NCBI GenBank assembly: GCA_027475525.1
Contig: JAMWFC010000107.1
Span: 576,992 to 640,991 of the forward strand
Source: Macrolepiota albuminosa
Lineage: Eukaryota > Basidiomycota > Agaricomycetes > Agaricales > Agaricaceae
Direction of reading: 5' to 3'
DNA: 64,000 bases
Shown here: positions 52,515 through 63,912 of the stretch, piece by piece
Layout of the letters: the number at the start of each line of letters is the position of its first letter
How positions within the stretch are numbered: the first letter of the stretch is position 1
Notes under the pieces: model-generated
What the model was told of the DNA's origin: nothing
What the model saw: only the letters and a program-made list of their open reading frames with translations
Databases searched by the model: none
Program-made: the position numbers and the translations under genes

Positions 52515-55500
52515 TTACGGGGTATGAGAGCTTTGACTGGTCTCAGAAGGCGACAGCAATCGTGGACGAACTGTATGTTCGATGAATGAACACCGATAAG
52601 CAATTGACGACGAATAATACAATGGAAATAAATACTTACCTGAACGGGAAATAGTGTCTAATGTATCAGATGACAAGCGGCGACGTTTACCAGTGGAACG
52701 GGATACATTTACTTTAGGAGCGGAGTGTGACGAATTTGAATCAGAAGAGGTGGAATCTGAAGACTGGTGCATGCCTGCGTCGTCTACATCCTGGTCGCTT
52801 GACTCATCATCATTGCTATCATCCGATTCACAACCAGTGGAGTAAATGAGCCCGTTATACAAACCTGCATCATTATCATGCTCGATAGAGTCAAGTCGAG
52901 TCGAGATATGGGCAAGAGAAAACCCCAGCTCAGATGACATTTTCCTGTCTCCATAAACCAAGCCATTGAGCGGGACATTATCTGAAAATTATTGTCATAC
53001 AACTTTGAATGACGAAGAAGCGAGTACGAACTGTAAAATTGGCATGAAGAAACAACAACGTCGTAAGTTGTGCCAGGCCAATAGAACGAACGTTGAGATG
53101 AAAGTATTGTCATACATTTGAATGCATCCCATCCAGGACCACCCCTCATACATTTACACATGGATAAACATATGGTTGCCGGGTCTATCGATTTCATAGT
53201 ATTGCCTTGAAAACCCGAAGTATAAGCTGCCTTCTTCAACAATATAAGGACATGTGCCTGATGCGCCAGAAACACCGCGTAAACATCTTGAAATGCCTCA
53301 TACCCAGTTATGGAACGACCAGTACCGTGAAGGCTGTGTGTACGGAAATACCAATAAACTATTTTACGTGCCCTTGACCGGTTCTTGATGGAGGCTTCAA
53401 AGGCCTGACTATCCTTTTGATGATCCACCAATAAACTATTTTACGTGCCCTTGACCGGTTCTTGATGGAGGCTTCAAAGGCCTGACTATCCTTTTGATGA
53501 TCCGCGTAATTCCAGTTGATAAGTGCACTGTAAAGCTCGAAATAGTTGCAAAGAGAAAACAATGCTAAAGAACCGTCCCAAGTACTCGTATCCGGTATAT
53601 GAGGATATTTGCGATCTAAACAGTTAATATAGCAGTGTAAAAATAAATAAGAGAATAAAATAAACACACCAATGACGCTGTTGTATGAACACTTGAAGTA
53701 CTGGTAATAATACGCCAGCATACGAACTAATAGAGCATGCGAGGCTATTCCGTGGTCGGTGTTGGTAAGAACGTCGCTGCCTACAAAATGGTGATACATT
53801 CCAATAATGGAGTCCATCAGAGTCGAAGCAAGATAATAGTGACCTCCCAAACAAATCGATGGAATAGGTGTTACAACACAATGCGGTAAGTTAGGTCGCA
53901 TTATGCTAATTGTTAATTTTTAACACAAGATAAGGATATGAATGTATGAACAAACTTACAAGATATCGCCAGGTTCTAACACCACAACTTCTATATCCCA
54001 TAAGTCCTCGTTGGATTGGTGCGATATATATTTGTCGGTAAATATATCAACAGTGGCAAAGTCCCGGAACGACCCAGACTTCGGTCTTGCGATATACGCG
54101 ATATATATTTGTCGGTAAATATATCAACAGTGGCAAAGTTCTGGAACGACCCAGACTTCGGTCTTGCGATATACCACAATTTTATGCCCGTCTCCACCTT
54201 TATAAATGTGCCAAATCCATTGGAGTCTATGTGCCAATAATGATGGGCCGAACCAGTGGACGCGATTGCCCAACGCATGTCGGAAAGCGGATATTGGTCA
54301 ATAGATCTGCAATAAGAAGACTGACCATTAACTTGTGACCACGCATACCAATCGCCAGATATAGGTAGTAAGGGGAATGGATCACAATTAGCGGGCATGT
54401 AGAGTGCGCTGATTGCACGCAAAGGCATAGAAGAAGCAGCAACAAAAAGATCACGAGGCGATCCTTTGCGTGTACGGTTAGTATCCAATAAAGTGAAATC
54501 TGATCATAAAATTTCAGTGAAAGTACGCATCACAAGTATGATAACATACCGTGGATAGTAGTGACACTATGGATATTGCATATGGACGACAAGACGGATT
54601 CGTTGAATCCCTTGTCAGAAACGTTGCATGCCTTCATTAAAACAGCAGAATGCGTTTTCAGTTGCTCAGCAATGGTACAATTGGTCGAATCGTAAAAATC
54701 GGCGAGCGCCATGACTTTAACCAAAGATGGTTGAGATAAACCTCGAATCACGGATTTGTCGAGTGAATAGAACCATGTAAGATCCTCTTTGAGCTAGTCA
54801 AGCATAAGTTAAGCACAAACAGACCAATTAACATGACATACATGAAATTGTGGAGTAAATTTATAAGTGTGATTTGTACCGTAAACAGGATACTCAATGG
54901 GACAATCCCCAACGACGAAGGTGACGATGCTAGACAGGTCGATATCGTCGTCTTCGAAATCTAGATCTTTTTTTTTTAAAAAAAAAAGAAGAAGAAAACA
55001 ATCAGGCCATCAATAATCAAGCAGCATGAACAGAAAATTACAGTGTCTTCAAGTGTCAAATCGATGAGAAGAAAACAATCAGGCCATCAATAATCAAGCA
55101 GCATGAACAGAAAATTACAGTGTCTTCAAGTGTCAAATCGATGAGGGTAGTCAGCTTAGCAACGCCTTTATACGAGGAAGGTAATTTTCCAGAATATTTG
55201 ACCACAATATTAAACTTACTGCATTTCCAATATGTAGTACTTGATATACTCGAAGGACGCTGAGGTGCAGTAGCATTAGCACGACCTTTACAGCGTGTAC
55301 TTCTTCGTTTGGTACGCAGGATACGGTATATCGGTTTGGTACGTTTCTTTGTGGTACTAACAGAAACTTCCTGGATCAAACGTACGATGGTGTCGGACTC
55401 GTCTGAGGAAGACCAATCGGATGATAAGGGGGAATGAGGTGAATCTATCAACAATAACGAGCATGAGAATGCATAATAAACTGAGTAAATATAATTAAGA

Positions 55501-57583
55501 TAATTCACTGTATGGGCTGTGAGCAACCATAGGATACAAAGGGTCATCCACAGACTGAGAAGGGGTAATATCGTCAATTATATCTGCAGGCTCAGATATC
55601 ATAGAAGGAGAACTGTTGTCAGTAACAGACATGGTATCTGCAACTGTTATACTATTAATAAATGAGGTCGGTTGTGAAGGAATAGGTGCAACAATTAAAG
55701 GATTATTTTGAACCAGTCGAGGCACGTCGTTATCCGCAATCAACATGTTTCCAATGAAAGAAGTTGGTGGTAATTGAGAAGAACCAACAATTGGAGGTAA
55801 AACTTCTTTGTCAATGGGAAACGGCAACCTACAAGACATAGACAATTGAGACAGCGTAGAGACGACGTTTAAAGTGTGAGTATCCTCAACAACCAATAAC
55901 GGCATGGTGTTGATCATCCTACAAGACGGAGACGATTGAGACAGAGTGGACACGACGTTTAAAACGTGAGTATCATCAACAACCGGTAACAGCATGGTGT
56001 TGATCAACCTACAAGATGGAGACGATTGAGACGACATAGACACAGCGTTTGAGGCATGGATATCCTCAACAACCGGTAATGGCATGCTGCTGTTCAAAGT
56101 ATGTAGCGGATGATGTAGATGCAGATGACGAACGGAAAAGGGTAAATCGCCATAAGAAATTTCAGGCGTTTGTTCGACCTCTGACTCACGAGGAGCTCTC
56201 AATAGACGGGAAGGACTAGGAGTTCCTTCAACTAGAGAAAGCCAATCAGGAGCGGCTTTGAATACAACTCCTTCCAAATCCTGAAATGCTATGGCAAGTT
56301 CGTGCATGAGGTCACCTCCCAATGCAGCGGAAAACAGGACCTTCCATAATGCTCTGTCCGCTGTTATAATGGCAGGTGGACGTTCCAAACCACCAATATG
56401 TTTCCACAACTATTTAAAATTTATAAGTCGTGAATAAGCTGTATATACACGAACTATATAAAAGAATGACTCACATTGAATACTGTTTCCTTCGCACCAA
56501 CTTCATTGTATTCTCGAGGATGGAGAAGCATCAGCGGCGATACAGATAAAGCTATATATAAACAATTATGAAGCGACCTGGTATGGCCCTGGACTCCCGA
56601 AGTATAAGATTCACGAATGTATTTGACTTCAGCCTGGTCACTTTCGGAGCTGAAATAACAAATATTAAGATTTGTGAACAAACGCAATAAGATACATTTA
56701 CTCCAAAGCAATCATATTTTCCAGAGCCTTCATATCAGTCGGAAGTGACAAATTCCCCTGTATATGCTATGTTAGAATGAAAAAAAAAACTTCATAATAA
56801 TACCAGAATAAATACCTTGAGAAGACATCCCAGATGTAAAGCAGCAGAGGTTAAATTGATCAAAGTTGTCGTGATATTTTTTTTTCCGACGTGCTTTGCT
56901 AAACTCGAATAAAGACGCACCAACGGTCCGCTAGAAATAGGCGGAGCCGCGGCATCGACGATTGTTTTATCTCTGCAGGCCTTAGCACGAAGTGCCTGTA
57001 TATGTTTTTTAAATGCTTTATGGGACTTGCCCAACAGTAAATATATATTATTCAGTGATCCCATAGGCTATGAAACATGAGAAATATAATTACAACAAAC
57101 AGTGCAAGATGAGTATAAAGCAGCATAATTTTATCAGACGACATACCACTTTGTGATTGTCCGCTATAGGTCCAAATGTTGTAGGAGGTCTAAGAGGACT
57201 GCCGAGCATCAACTCGTATACATCGAGTACACGATATGCCATAAGCACTTTGAACTGGGCATCCAGCAATGTTTTTTCAGGAACCAACATGACTTCTTGA
57301 CTGTTCATAAAGGCACGAAAAAGCGAAAACTTGTTGTCTTTGTGCACTTCCACAGGCTTACACTCCTCATTGGATATACATTTGACAAGTTTCTGAAAAC
57401 GAATATAAAGCAAGAAATCAGATCACTGACAACATGGAAACTGTCAGTACAACATACGTGTACCAACGTATCTTCTCCATATCGCAAAGGAAGATCTTCC
57501 GTTACAAGTAGTGCATCAGTGAACCACGAGTAGGATGAAAATGTTTTATTAAGTATGCGTGGATGACGGTGAGATGCAGGCAT
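52515..57583 (-). CDS. JmjC-like domain protein, multi-exon (paralogue 2)
   Basis: Starts at 57583 with SSYSWFTDALL. Later blocks are AYRVLDVYELMLGSPLRPP (near 57180-57250), GSLNNIYLLLGKSH, KKNITTTLINLTSAALHLG, and ADRALWKVLFSAALGGDLMHELA near 56300-56370. A long Ser/Pro/Val-rich insert (55495-56200) has a repeated VVEDTHxLNVVSTLSQ unit in three to four copies. The JmjC part has DMRWAIASTGSAHHYW and WHIDSNGFGTF with the HxD at 54225-54233, then MRPNLPHCVVTPIP (distal His codon 53881-53883) and GGHYYLAST. It continues SLALFSLCNYFELYSAL and CMRGGPGWDAF, and ends with an acidic/Ser-rich tail (DDESSDQDVDDAG). Three 77-bp duplications lie inside it. The fold suggests a Fe(II)/2-oxoglutarate oxygenase; the substrate is unknown. 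The family is the same as the gene at 29855-33867, with similar intron-rich structure. Confidence 0.72.
53350..53503. repeat. 77-bp two-copy tandem duplication (13 of 16)
   Basis: Copies are 53350-53426 and 53427-53503, apparently identical. It repeats the DHQKDSQAFEASIKNRSRAR block of JmjC-like paralogue 2. Confidence 0.93.
54021..54174. repeat. 77-bp two-copy tandem duplication (14 of 16)
   Basis: Copies are 54021-54097 and 54098-54174 with two C/T differences. It lies just after the JmjC HxD exon of paralogue 2. Confidence 0.93.
54990..55143. repeat. 77-bp two-copy tandem duplication (15 of 16)
   Basis: Copies are 54990-55066 and 55067-55143, apparently identical. It sits at an exon/intron edge of paralogue 2, next to a T-run/A-run at 54968-54986. 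Confidence 0.92.
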
Positions 57584-57762
57584 AGAGGCTCAAAATACTG
57601 CAAATATAAAAGAACTGATAAGTGTTAATTGATAATGGAAGATGAGTGAGCAAATGTTATGGTAGAGATGATCATATAGTACGTCAATGATGGGAGTCAA
57701 AGAAAGAGAGATGCGTGATATACAAGACCAAATATTATGAAACACTTGCACTAAACACAATC

Positions 57763-58141
57763 ATGGATAATCAAGCGTCATCAAATTTAAACAATCTAAA
57801 AATACAGCGTAGTAATCTTCCTTGGGACAATTCGTCTAGCGACTGGAGTTCTTCACAGATTATCTACATATTGTAAGTACAGAACTGCAAATACACACTA
57901 TTTAAGTGATATCAAAGTTTGAGGGGCATTGTATGAGTATTGCAATGAATATGGATAAAGACGTACTGATTTCACTAAATTTGATATCAAATCAACTTTA
58001 TTTTTTTCAACCTTGTACTTTTCTTAATCTAATTATCTTGATTCTATCATATAGCCTTGAAGGTGTATACGAATATGTACATTTGATGCATATACATAGA
58101 CAATCAGAGCAAGATTTGAACCTCTATAATGATGACAGTGG
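57763..58141 (+). CDS. Possible two-exon gene fragment, divergent from JmjC gene
   Basis: A plus-strand ATG at 57763 opens a 37-codon frame (SNLNNLKIQRSNLPWD, then SSSDWSSSQIIYI) ending at a good donor GTAAGT at about 57875. An acceptor TATAG at about 58051 leads to LEGVYEYVHLMHIHRQ and QDLNLYNDD, closed by a GTGAGT donor at about 58141. MITE copy B begins 78 bp later, so a downstream exon may have been disrupted or lost. It is divergent from the JmjC-like gene, with about 180 bp between starts. No family is recognised, and it may be the first part of a DNA transposon gene. Confidence 0.3.
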
Positions 58142-58218
58142 TGAGTACTTCTCAAGTGTGACACATCATTGACACAACTTAATTCTACTTGTGACATTCA
58201 TTTCGGACCCCCACCGTA

Positions 58219-58420
58219 CACTGCTGATACTGGAAAGTGTTTCCAGTGAAAAAAGTGTAAAAGAAAGCTGATATGCTATTTCTGATGTATTAATTTCCAC
58301 AAAAAAAGTCATTCAACAAAGGAAAGTGCCTTTTTCTTTTGAAAATTGACACATTGGAAATTGCATGACAGCTTTCTTTTCTAATTTTTCCAATGGAAAC
58401 ACAATCTGGTGCCAGCAGTG
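58219..58420 (-). mobile_element. CACTG-ended MITE, copy B (inverted)
   Basis: A 202-bp element begins CACTGCTGATACTGG and ends GGTGCCAGCAGTG, flanked by the 3-bp duplication GTA (58216-58218 and 58421-58423). It is the reverse complement of copy A at 51276-51480 with a modest number of differences. The separate target duplications (GTA here, CGT there) show two independent insertions. Confidence 0.88.
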
Positions 58421-58423
58421 GTA

Positions 58424-59835
58424 TTCACCTTTTTATAACTACTTAACATCCTTCAGATATTGATATAAATGCATAGATATCTTCCTAAGTAACCTACCCA
58501 TATGTCTGCATAGTTCAAAGTTTATTTATATTCTTGAAAATTTAGTTCTTAATTCACTTGTTATATGTTGGTGTCTCAAGAAAGGTTACTGCACTGTAAT
58601 CCAATTGATTTCAAAATTTTATTTATATGTTTTTGTCAAAATAATAGAAAATTTGTAAAAACACAGTAAACATAATCCAATTAATTTCAGAATTTTGTTT
58701 GTTAAAATTATAGAAAAAAATTTTAACTGAACTTAAAAGAATAATCAAATAAATTGCCACAGGAGGCTTACTCTGGTTCTTAGACTCAGGAATAACTAAT
58801 ACAGCCCTCTGCAATGCATTCAATAGCATCAGATCAAGTACCATTAAAAGTTTGGTTACAATATTTTTTCTTGTAAATATTTAAATAAATATTTGAAATC
58901 AGTTGGATTATTTTTACTTACTGTTTTTTTTTTGCCAAAGAATATTGTTCCCTGCACTCAGTGTTTATTCTCACCAATGTTGAACTGTACTTTTCTTGCT
59001 GATTGAGTTTTTGCTGTCAGCTGAGTAAGTTCAATTACAATATGTTTTCTATAGTTTTGACACACCTGCACTGAGTTAGGGAGTGGTGGATGTGTTGTTA
59101 TGTTGAGCATGTCTCAAAAGTTGTAAGTTTCAAAAATTCTATCACATATCATAACACTAACCAAGCAGCCAATTTCATCTCCGCTCTAGCATGGTAAAAT
59201 AGATTAAACATTTTAACATAACAAACACCTCACACCTCAAAATTCTGGATACACTATCTCTTATACTTATACTAGCACGACTCTCAGAAAGTTTAGTTAG
59301 TATCTCTAGTAATAACTAAATCTAGAACAAGTTGATTGAATCTGCTTTTCTCATTTTCCTGGTATTGTTGGCAACATCGCATGCAAAGTTCAACTAAATT
59401 CCTTCTTTCCTTTTGTGAACTATTGGACTATATTACAGTAGTATAGACCTTGATATATTGTGTAAAAGATCAATGGCTTTGTGTCTGGAATCTTCTTACA
59501 AAACTCTATTTGAAAATCACACCCTGAAGATAACAGAACTAGTTGGAAGTTAACATTGTTCATGATGAGGAATCCATAGAGTGCTACCATGCACAGCAAG
59601 TGGGTTTTTCTGGTAGTATATGACACAAAGAACAGGGAAATGACCGAAACATATTAGCCATACATGGTACATGTAGTAATGGAACCAAGTCGTAGGACAA
59701 AAACGGCAGTCTACAAAAAAATAGAGAAAGATGCCGTGCAGCAGTCCTGCTTGAGCAAAGAGTCAAAAGCAGCTAATCCCGCAAGACTGCCATAACCTCA
59801 ACGCAAAGTCCCCCCTGAAGGTTTGGGAAATGCTT
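58424..59835. other. AT-rich non-coding stretch
   Basis: No supported gene on either strand. 58600-58750 carries two related segments, CAGTAAACATAATCCAATTAATTTCA and an earlier CTGTAATCCAATTGATTTCA. Between 58850 and 58950 there are A/T runs. Short minus-strand ORFs (such as 59420-59626) lack motifs. Confidence 0.4.
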
Positions 59836-60499
59836 TCACTTCGAGATAGCACGGTTGACTACTTCGTAAGTCTTATCAACTACATCAACAACAATATATA
59901 CACAACAAGGTAAGATTATCTGCAATGGCTCGCACCTCCCTGTTTCTGAAGGGCTAAGAGAGTTTGCCACCACTCCAGCCCTAGTCACCGGAAATGAGAA
60001 ATACGGAGGTGGATCCCCAACTGAACCAAATGAACAACACAACGTCCCGCACACACCCTCGTCTCCTTATCTTCCATACAAAGACTCAAACGCTCCCGAG
60101 ACCTGGAGTTCGGAGGACTATTCACCATCCGTGTAACTAACAGCATCAGTGGTGGCGCAGAAGATGATAACGCCCAGCAGCGCACAATACAAGGCCAAGG
60201 CTCAATCAGAAATGAAGTAAATATCACAACCTGCTCCCTGTAGAACTATTTTAGACGAGAAATCATCAGTAGAGGATAATAACTAAGAGAGCTCCTCACC
60301 ATTGATAGCAGCCCCTGAACCAGAAGGCCAAATAGAATGACCAGTTATCTGCTCCAGCCGAGTTTCATGGAAGTCAACAGATACCCACACCATGAGATTG
60401 CCATCTTGCAAGCATAACAATGTAGCTTTGCGTATAGGCTCTTTTGAAAGAAGGGACTTTGGAACAACCGGAGCACCTAGATCTGAAAACAAATGGAAC
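59836..60499 (+). pseudogene. Possible 5' region of the LINE (ORF1-like scrap)
   Basis: A plus-strand frame from about 59945 to 60136 reads REFATTPALVTGNEKYGG and DSNAPETWSSEDYSP, hydrophilic and Pro/Ser-rich, then stops. It lies directly upstream of the LINE endonuclease in the same direction and could be worn ORF1 or leader sequence. No zinc knuckle or RNA-binding motif is visible. The assignment rests on position only. Confidence 0.3.
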
Positions 60500-63312
60500 C
60501 ATGTAAATCAAGTACCAAAAGACAAAAAGAAAATTGGAATTCTATCGGTCGAGGAGACCCACCTGTCAGATGGACGGAAGGAAGAGGTGAAGCAGCTCTT
60601 TGGTAAGAGATTGAAAATTTTCCACTCCCCTGACCCAGAGAACCCATCTGGAAAACGAGGAGTAGTAGTAGTGTTGAAAAAAAATCTATTGAAAGTCCGA
60701 GGTGCGGGATTGAAGGTGATTGTCCCGAGACAAAGGAATCAATCAATTTTGTTGCAGTGTACGCACCAAACATCACTGAAAGTGACGGCCAAGATAATGG
60801 AAACTTCTGGCTTACACTGAATAACTTCTTTACAGATAACCCAAGAGTTAAGGTAGATGTCATGGCCGGGGACCTCAACATGATGGAGAACGCCCAGGAT
60901 AGATCTCCTACGAGAGAGGCAACTGAAGCTCTAGACCACTTCAAGTAAATCCTATACCTGAGGGATGCATGGAGAGACACTTTCCCAACCAAGAGAGCCT
61001 TCTTCTTCATCAAAGATGCTACATCGTCCATGTTAAGAATAGACAAAATCTACATGACGAACCCTCTCAACTTATCATTGTGTGACTGGTCGATCTCGCC
61101 CACTGGTATCCCAGGAACTGACTATCCACTCATCACGATAACACACACAGAGGCCCAATTGTGGGAAAAGGGAGATGGGTTATGAAAAACCACATAATAC
61201 GTAATGATGGAAAATTCAGGAAATATGTAGTAGAGTCCGAATAGAATAGCACTAGATAAAATTAGAACTCTAGACAACAACAGATTGTCAGGAGCAAATC
61301 TTCAGACTGTATATATGAAATGGAAAAGAAACCTATTAACCTATGCAAAAGAAAGGGATAAGATCCTAGTACCAAAGTTAATCATGGAGAAAAAGAAAAT
61401 CAAGTTGCGAAGAACCAAAAGCTAGATGACCCAGACCTTGATGATGTAGAGAAAACAGAGACAGTTAAGGAAATAACAAAGAAACTGGAATCTCTTGAGA
61501 GGAAATATCACATGGCAAAAAGAAAGAAAATTGCGATTAAGAACAGGTTAGAAGGAGAAACAAATGTGCAAGTATTGCACAACATCCAACAAACAAGCGG
61601 TCAATCCAGAGACGTAATATATGCCTTCATCATTCAAGAAAGAAAGCCCCAACATATCTTTGCTGGCATACAAGAGCAACTCAATTAAGATGGCCGAGAT
61701 AGCCAGAAATTACCATAACAAACTCCAAAGTAAGCGCAAAGACATCACAGACCAAGAACATGAGGAGAAGACCCTAAAAGTTCTGGGCACAATCAAGGCT
61801 TGCACATCGGAACAACAAAAAGAAGACTTGAGCAGTACAATTGAAATGAAGGAACTGCTGACAGCACTACAGCTCTCAAATAATAGCTCAGCACCAGAAC
61901 CAGATGGGATTCCATACCAATTCTAGAAGTCCTTCAATAACAAGTTTATAAATGACTCAACGCAGAACCTAAGGATTGTAAATCGTTAGCAGCCTCCCTC
62001 AAGGAATCCCACCTAAAAGGTTATGATATCCCAGGCCATGCCAAAAAGTTAATTGTGAACCTTTTTGCTGATGATACGACTACGTTCCTATTGATGGAAG
62101 ACAACAAGCAAGAAGAGCAGTAAAGTTTATGTGGGCTGGGAGGAGCTCCTTAGCTAATGAGAAAACAATGTACGAGCCCTTCGATAGTCGACATCAGAAC
62201 AAGAAATAAAGCAATGTAGCTGAAATCTTACTTGAAATTCGAAACAAACAGACCACTATGGGCCTTGGTGGCTGATGCAATCACAGCCGACAACGCCCTG
62301 AAGTCGGAAGAAATAGTGGACAAGCAGATTAAGGTATCACCGTTCCTGCAATCGTGGAAGACGAAGGTGACTGTGCACGAGGGGACACGAGCCCGAATAT
62401 AGCTTGCTTATTTATAGTGACAGCGGAGTTTAATGTATATTTATAGTGACAGCGGAGTTTAATGTAAGACTTGATGACTTGCCTTCATCAACAGGGAAAT
62501 CCTGAGGAAAATGCCGATATGGTTACGGTATCATGTAGCCGCTGATGACCCAAGCAAGCATCAGAAAAATAAACTGTGTGAAGGCAGCGGAGTGCCTCAA
62601 AAGCAAACACAAATTGGGGATACAGAAATATTAGATATTAGAGGGAAAGATAAAATGCGATATACTTACCTAGATTCCAACTGCGAGTGTAGTGACTGCA
62701 TGAAGTTAGAAAACTCATTTGGGTGCATGCACCCAGCCTCGTATGTTAACCGAGCAAAAGACATGCTCACATTATAGTCTCGACGAAAGCAAACGCCAGG
62801 AAGTGGTTTTTAAATGCGACACTCTACCAAGGCCTAGATAAAACGATAAAAGCGATTGAAGGAATAAAGAAGGTTGAAGGAATAAAGGAGGCAGTGATGA
62901 TGGTAAATAAGAAAACCCCAGCCTACGTGACGAAGATCTTTCCAGAACAATGAGGGTCTTCCTGTGGAAATGTCAACACGATGCGTACAAGGTGGGATCA
63001 TACTGGGACAAACAAACAATGAAGCTCGACCTGAAGAGCCGGAGGATATGCAGCCATGATGGTAAAGTAAAGTAGACTCTCTGGATCACATTATCACCGA
63101 ATGCTCCCGTGTTAGTCAGGAGATTGTATGGGAAAAAGCGAGAAACGTATGGAGAAGAAGAACAAGGGAAACGTGGCCAGAGCGGAATTTATCCACCGTA
63201 CTAGGCAGCCCTCCGATGAAGATTACGGACGCTGAGAGAAGACTCTCCCTAGGTCTGACCCGGGTACACAAAATACTGAACCTAGAAGCGACCTATTTTA
63301 TATGGACACTAT
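60500..63312 (+). pseudogene. Decayed LINE (Tad-like) with EN, RT and C-terminal remnants
   Basis: Plus-strand pieces occur in the order of a non-LTR retrotransposon. The apurinic-type endonuclease has KKIGILSVEETHLSDG (Glu of the active site), GDLNMMENAQDRSP (near 60869) and RIDKIYMTNPL, and its final His motif is now TDYPLI. Reverse transcriptase remnants are NNSSAPEPDGIPYQF near 61878-61924 and LFADDTTTFLLMEDN near 62061-62105, so the catalytic FADD box is readable but most of RT is deleted. The C-terminal part has LWALVADAITADNALKSEE, then CECSDCMKLENSFGCMHP (Cys-rich) and VFLWKCQHDAYKVGSYWD. Numerous stops and frame changes make it dead. The order and motifs fit Tad-type elements of basidiomycetes. 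Confidence 0.85.
62410..62467. repeat. 29-bp direct tandem repeat
   Basis: TTTATAGTGACAGCGGAGTT and the bases following it occur twice with an offset of 29 bp. It lies in a deleted region of the LINE and differs in period from the 77-bp set. Confidence 0.85.
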
Positions 63313-63545
63313 AATTAACAGAGTAATAAGAAAAGATGAAGATGATAGTCCACATTCACCACTAGAAATAATTAACAAATGGAATAAGACTCTTCAAAAT
63401 CACCTCCCTTCTCTAGTAGAAAAACCTGATTTGAACCCCAGGTGAGCAGCACAGCGGGCAAGAGGGCCTTGCCAAGGACGTAGGCTATTAAGCCACTTGA
63501 AACGCTACTCCAAAAAAAAAACTCACCCCATTTTTGAAATGAAAA
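63313..63545. other. Non-coding, 3' flank of LINE
   Basis: No supported gene. The LINE-like frame ends near 63312. No poly-A tail or target duplication was recognised, although an A-run lies at 63512-63521. Confidence 0.4.
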
Positions 63546-63758
63546 TTGAATTTCCAACTAAACCCCACACACATGATTATATAAGTGTTTGTCTGGATGA
63601 AGGATTATATAAGCAGCCATCCAAATGAATGCTTATATAATCATGTGTGAGGTTTAGTTGGGAATTTAGTTTTTGTTTCTATTTCAAAAATGAACAAAGA
63701 ATTATATAAGCAGTTGTCCAGACAAACGCTTATATAATCATGTGTTGGGGTTTAGTTG
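63546..63758. mobile_element. MITE-like hairpin with TTATATAATC core
   Basis: A long imperfect inverted repeat has its left arm at about 63546-63600 (TTTCCAACTAAACC..., ATGATTATATAAG) and its right arm at about 63618-63668 (CTTATATAATCATG..., GGTTTAGTTGGGAA). A third copy of the right-arm type is at about 63705-63765. The arms pair over roughly 50 bp with a few mismatches. No target duplication was confirmed. Confidence 0.6.
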
Positions 63759-63912
63759 AGAATTTATTTAATTTTTATTTCTATTTCAAAAATGGAGTGT
63801 TCGTCTAGATGAAGGATTATATAATTAGTTGTCAAAGAATTTATTTAATTTTTATTTCTATTTCAAAAATGGAGTGTTCGTCTAGATGAAGGATTATATA
63901 ATTAGTTGTCAA
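63759..63912. repeat. 77-bp two-copy tandem duplication (16 of 16)
   Basis: Copies are 63759-63835 and 63836-63912, apparently identical. It lies in the hairpin-repeat region at the end of the window. Confidence 0.92.

Noticed and set aside
51276..58420. A single composite transposon bounded by the two MITE copies
   Set aside because: Each copy has its own 3-bp target duplication (CGT and GTA), so they inserted separately.
60477..61046. 189-residue minus-strand ORF as a gene
   Set aside because: It is antisense to the LINE endonuclease region, whose motifs are clear on the plus strand.
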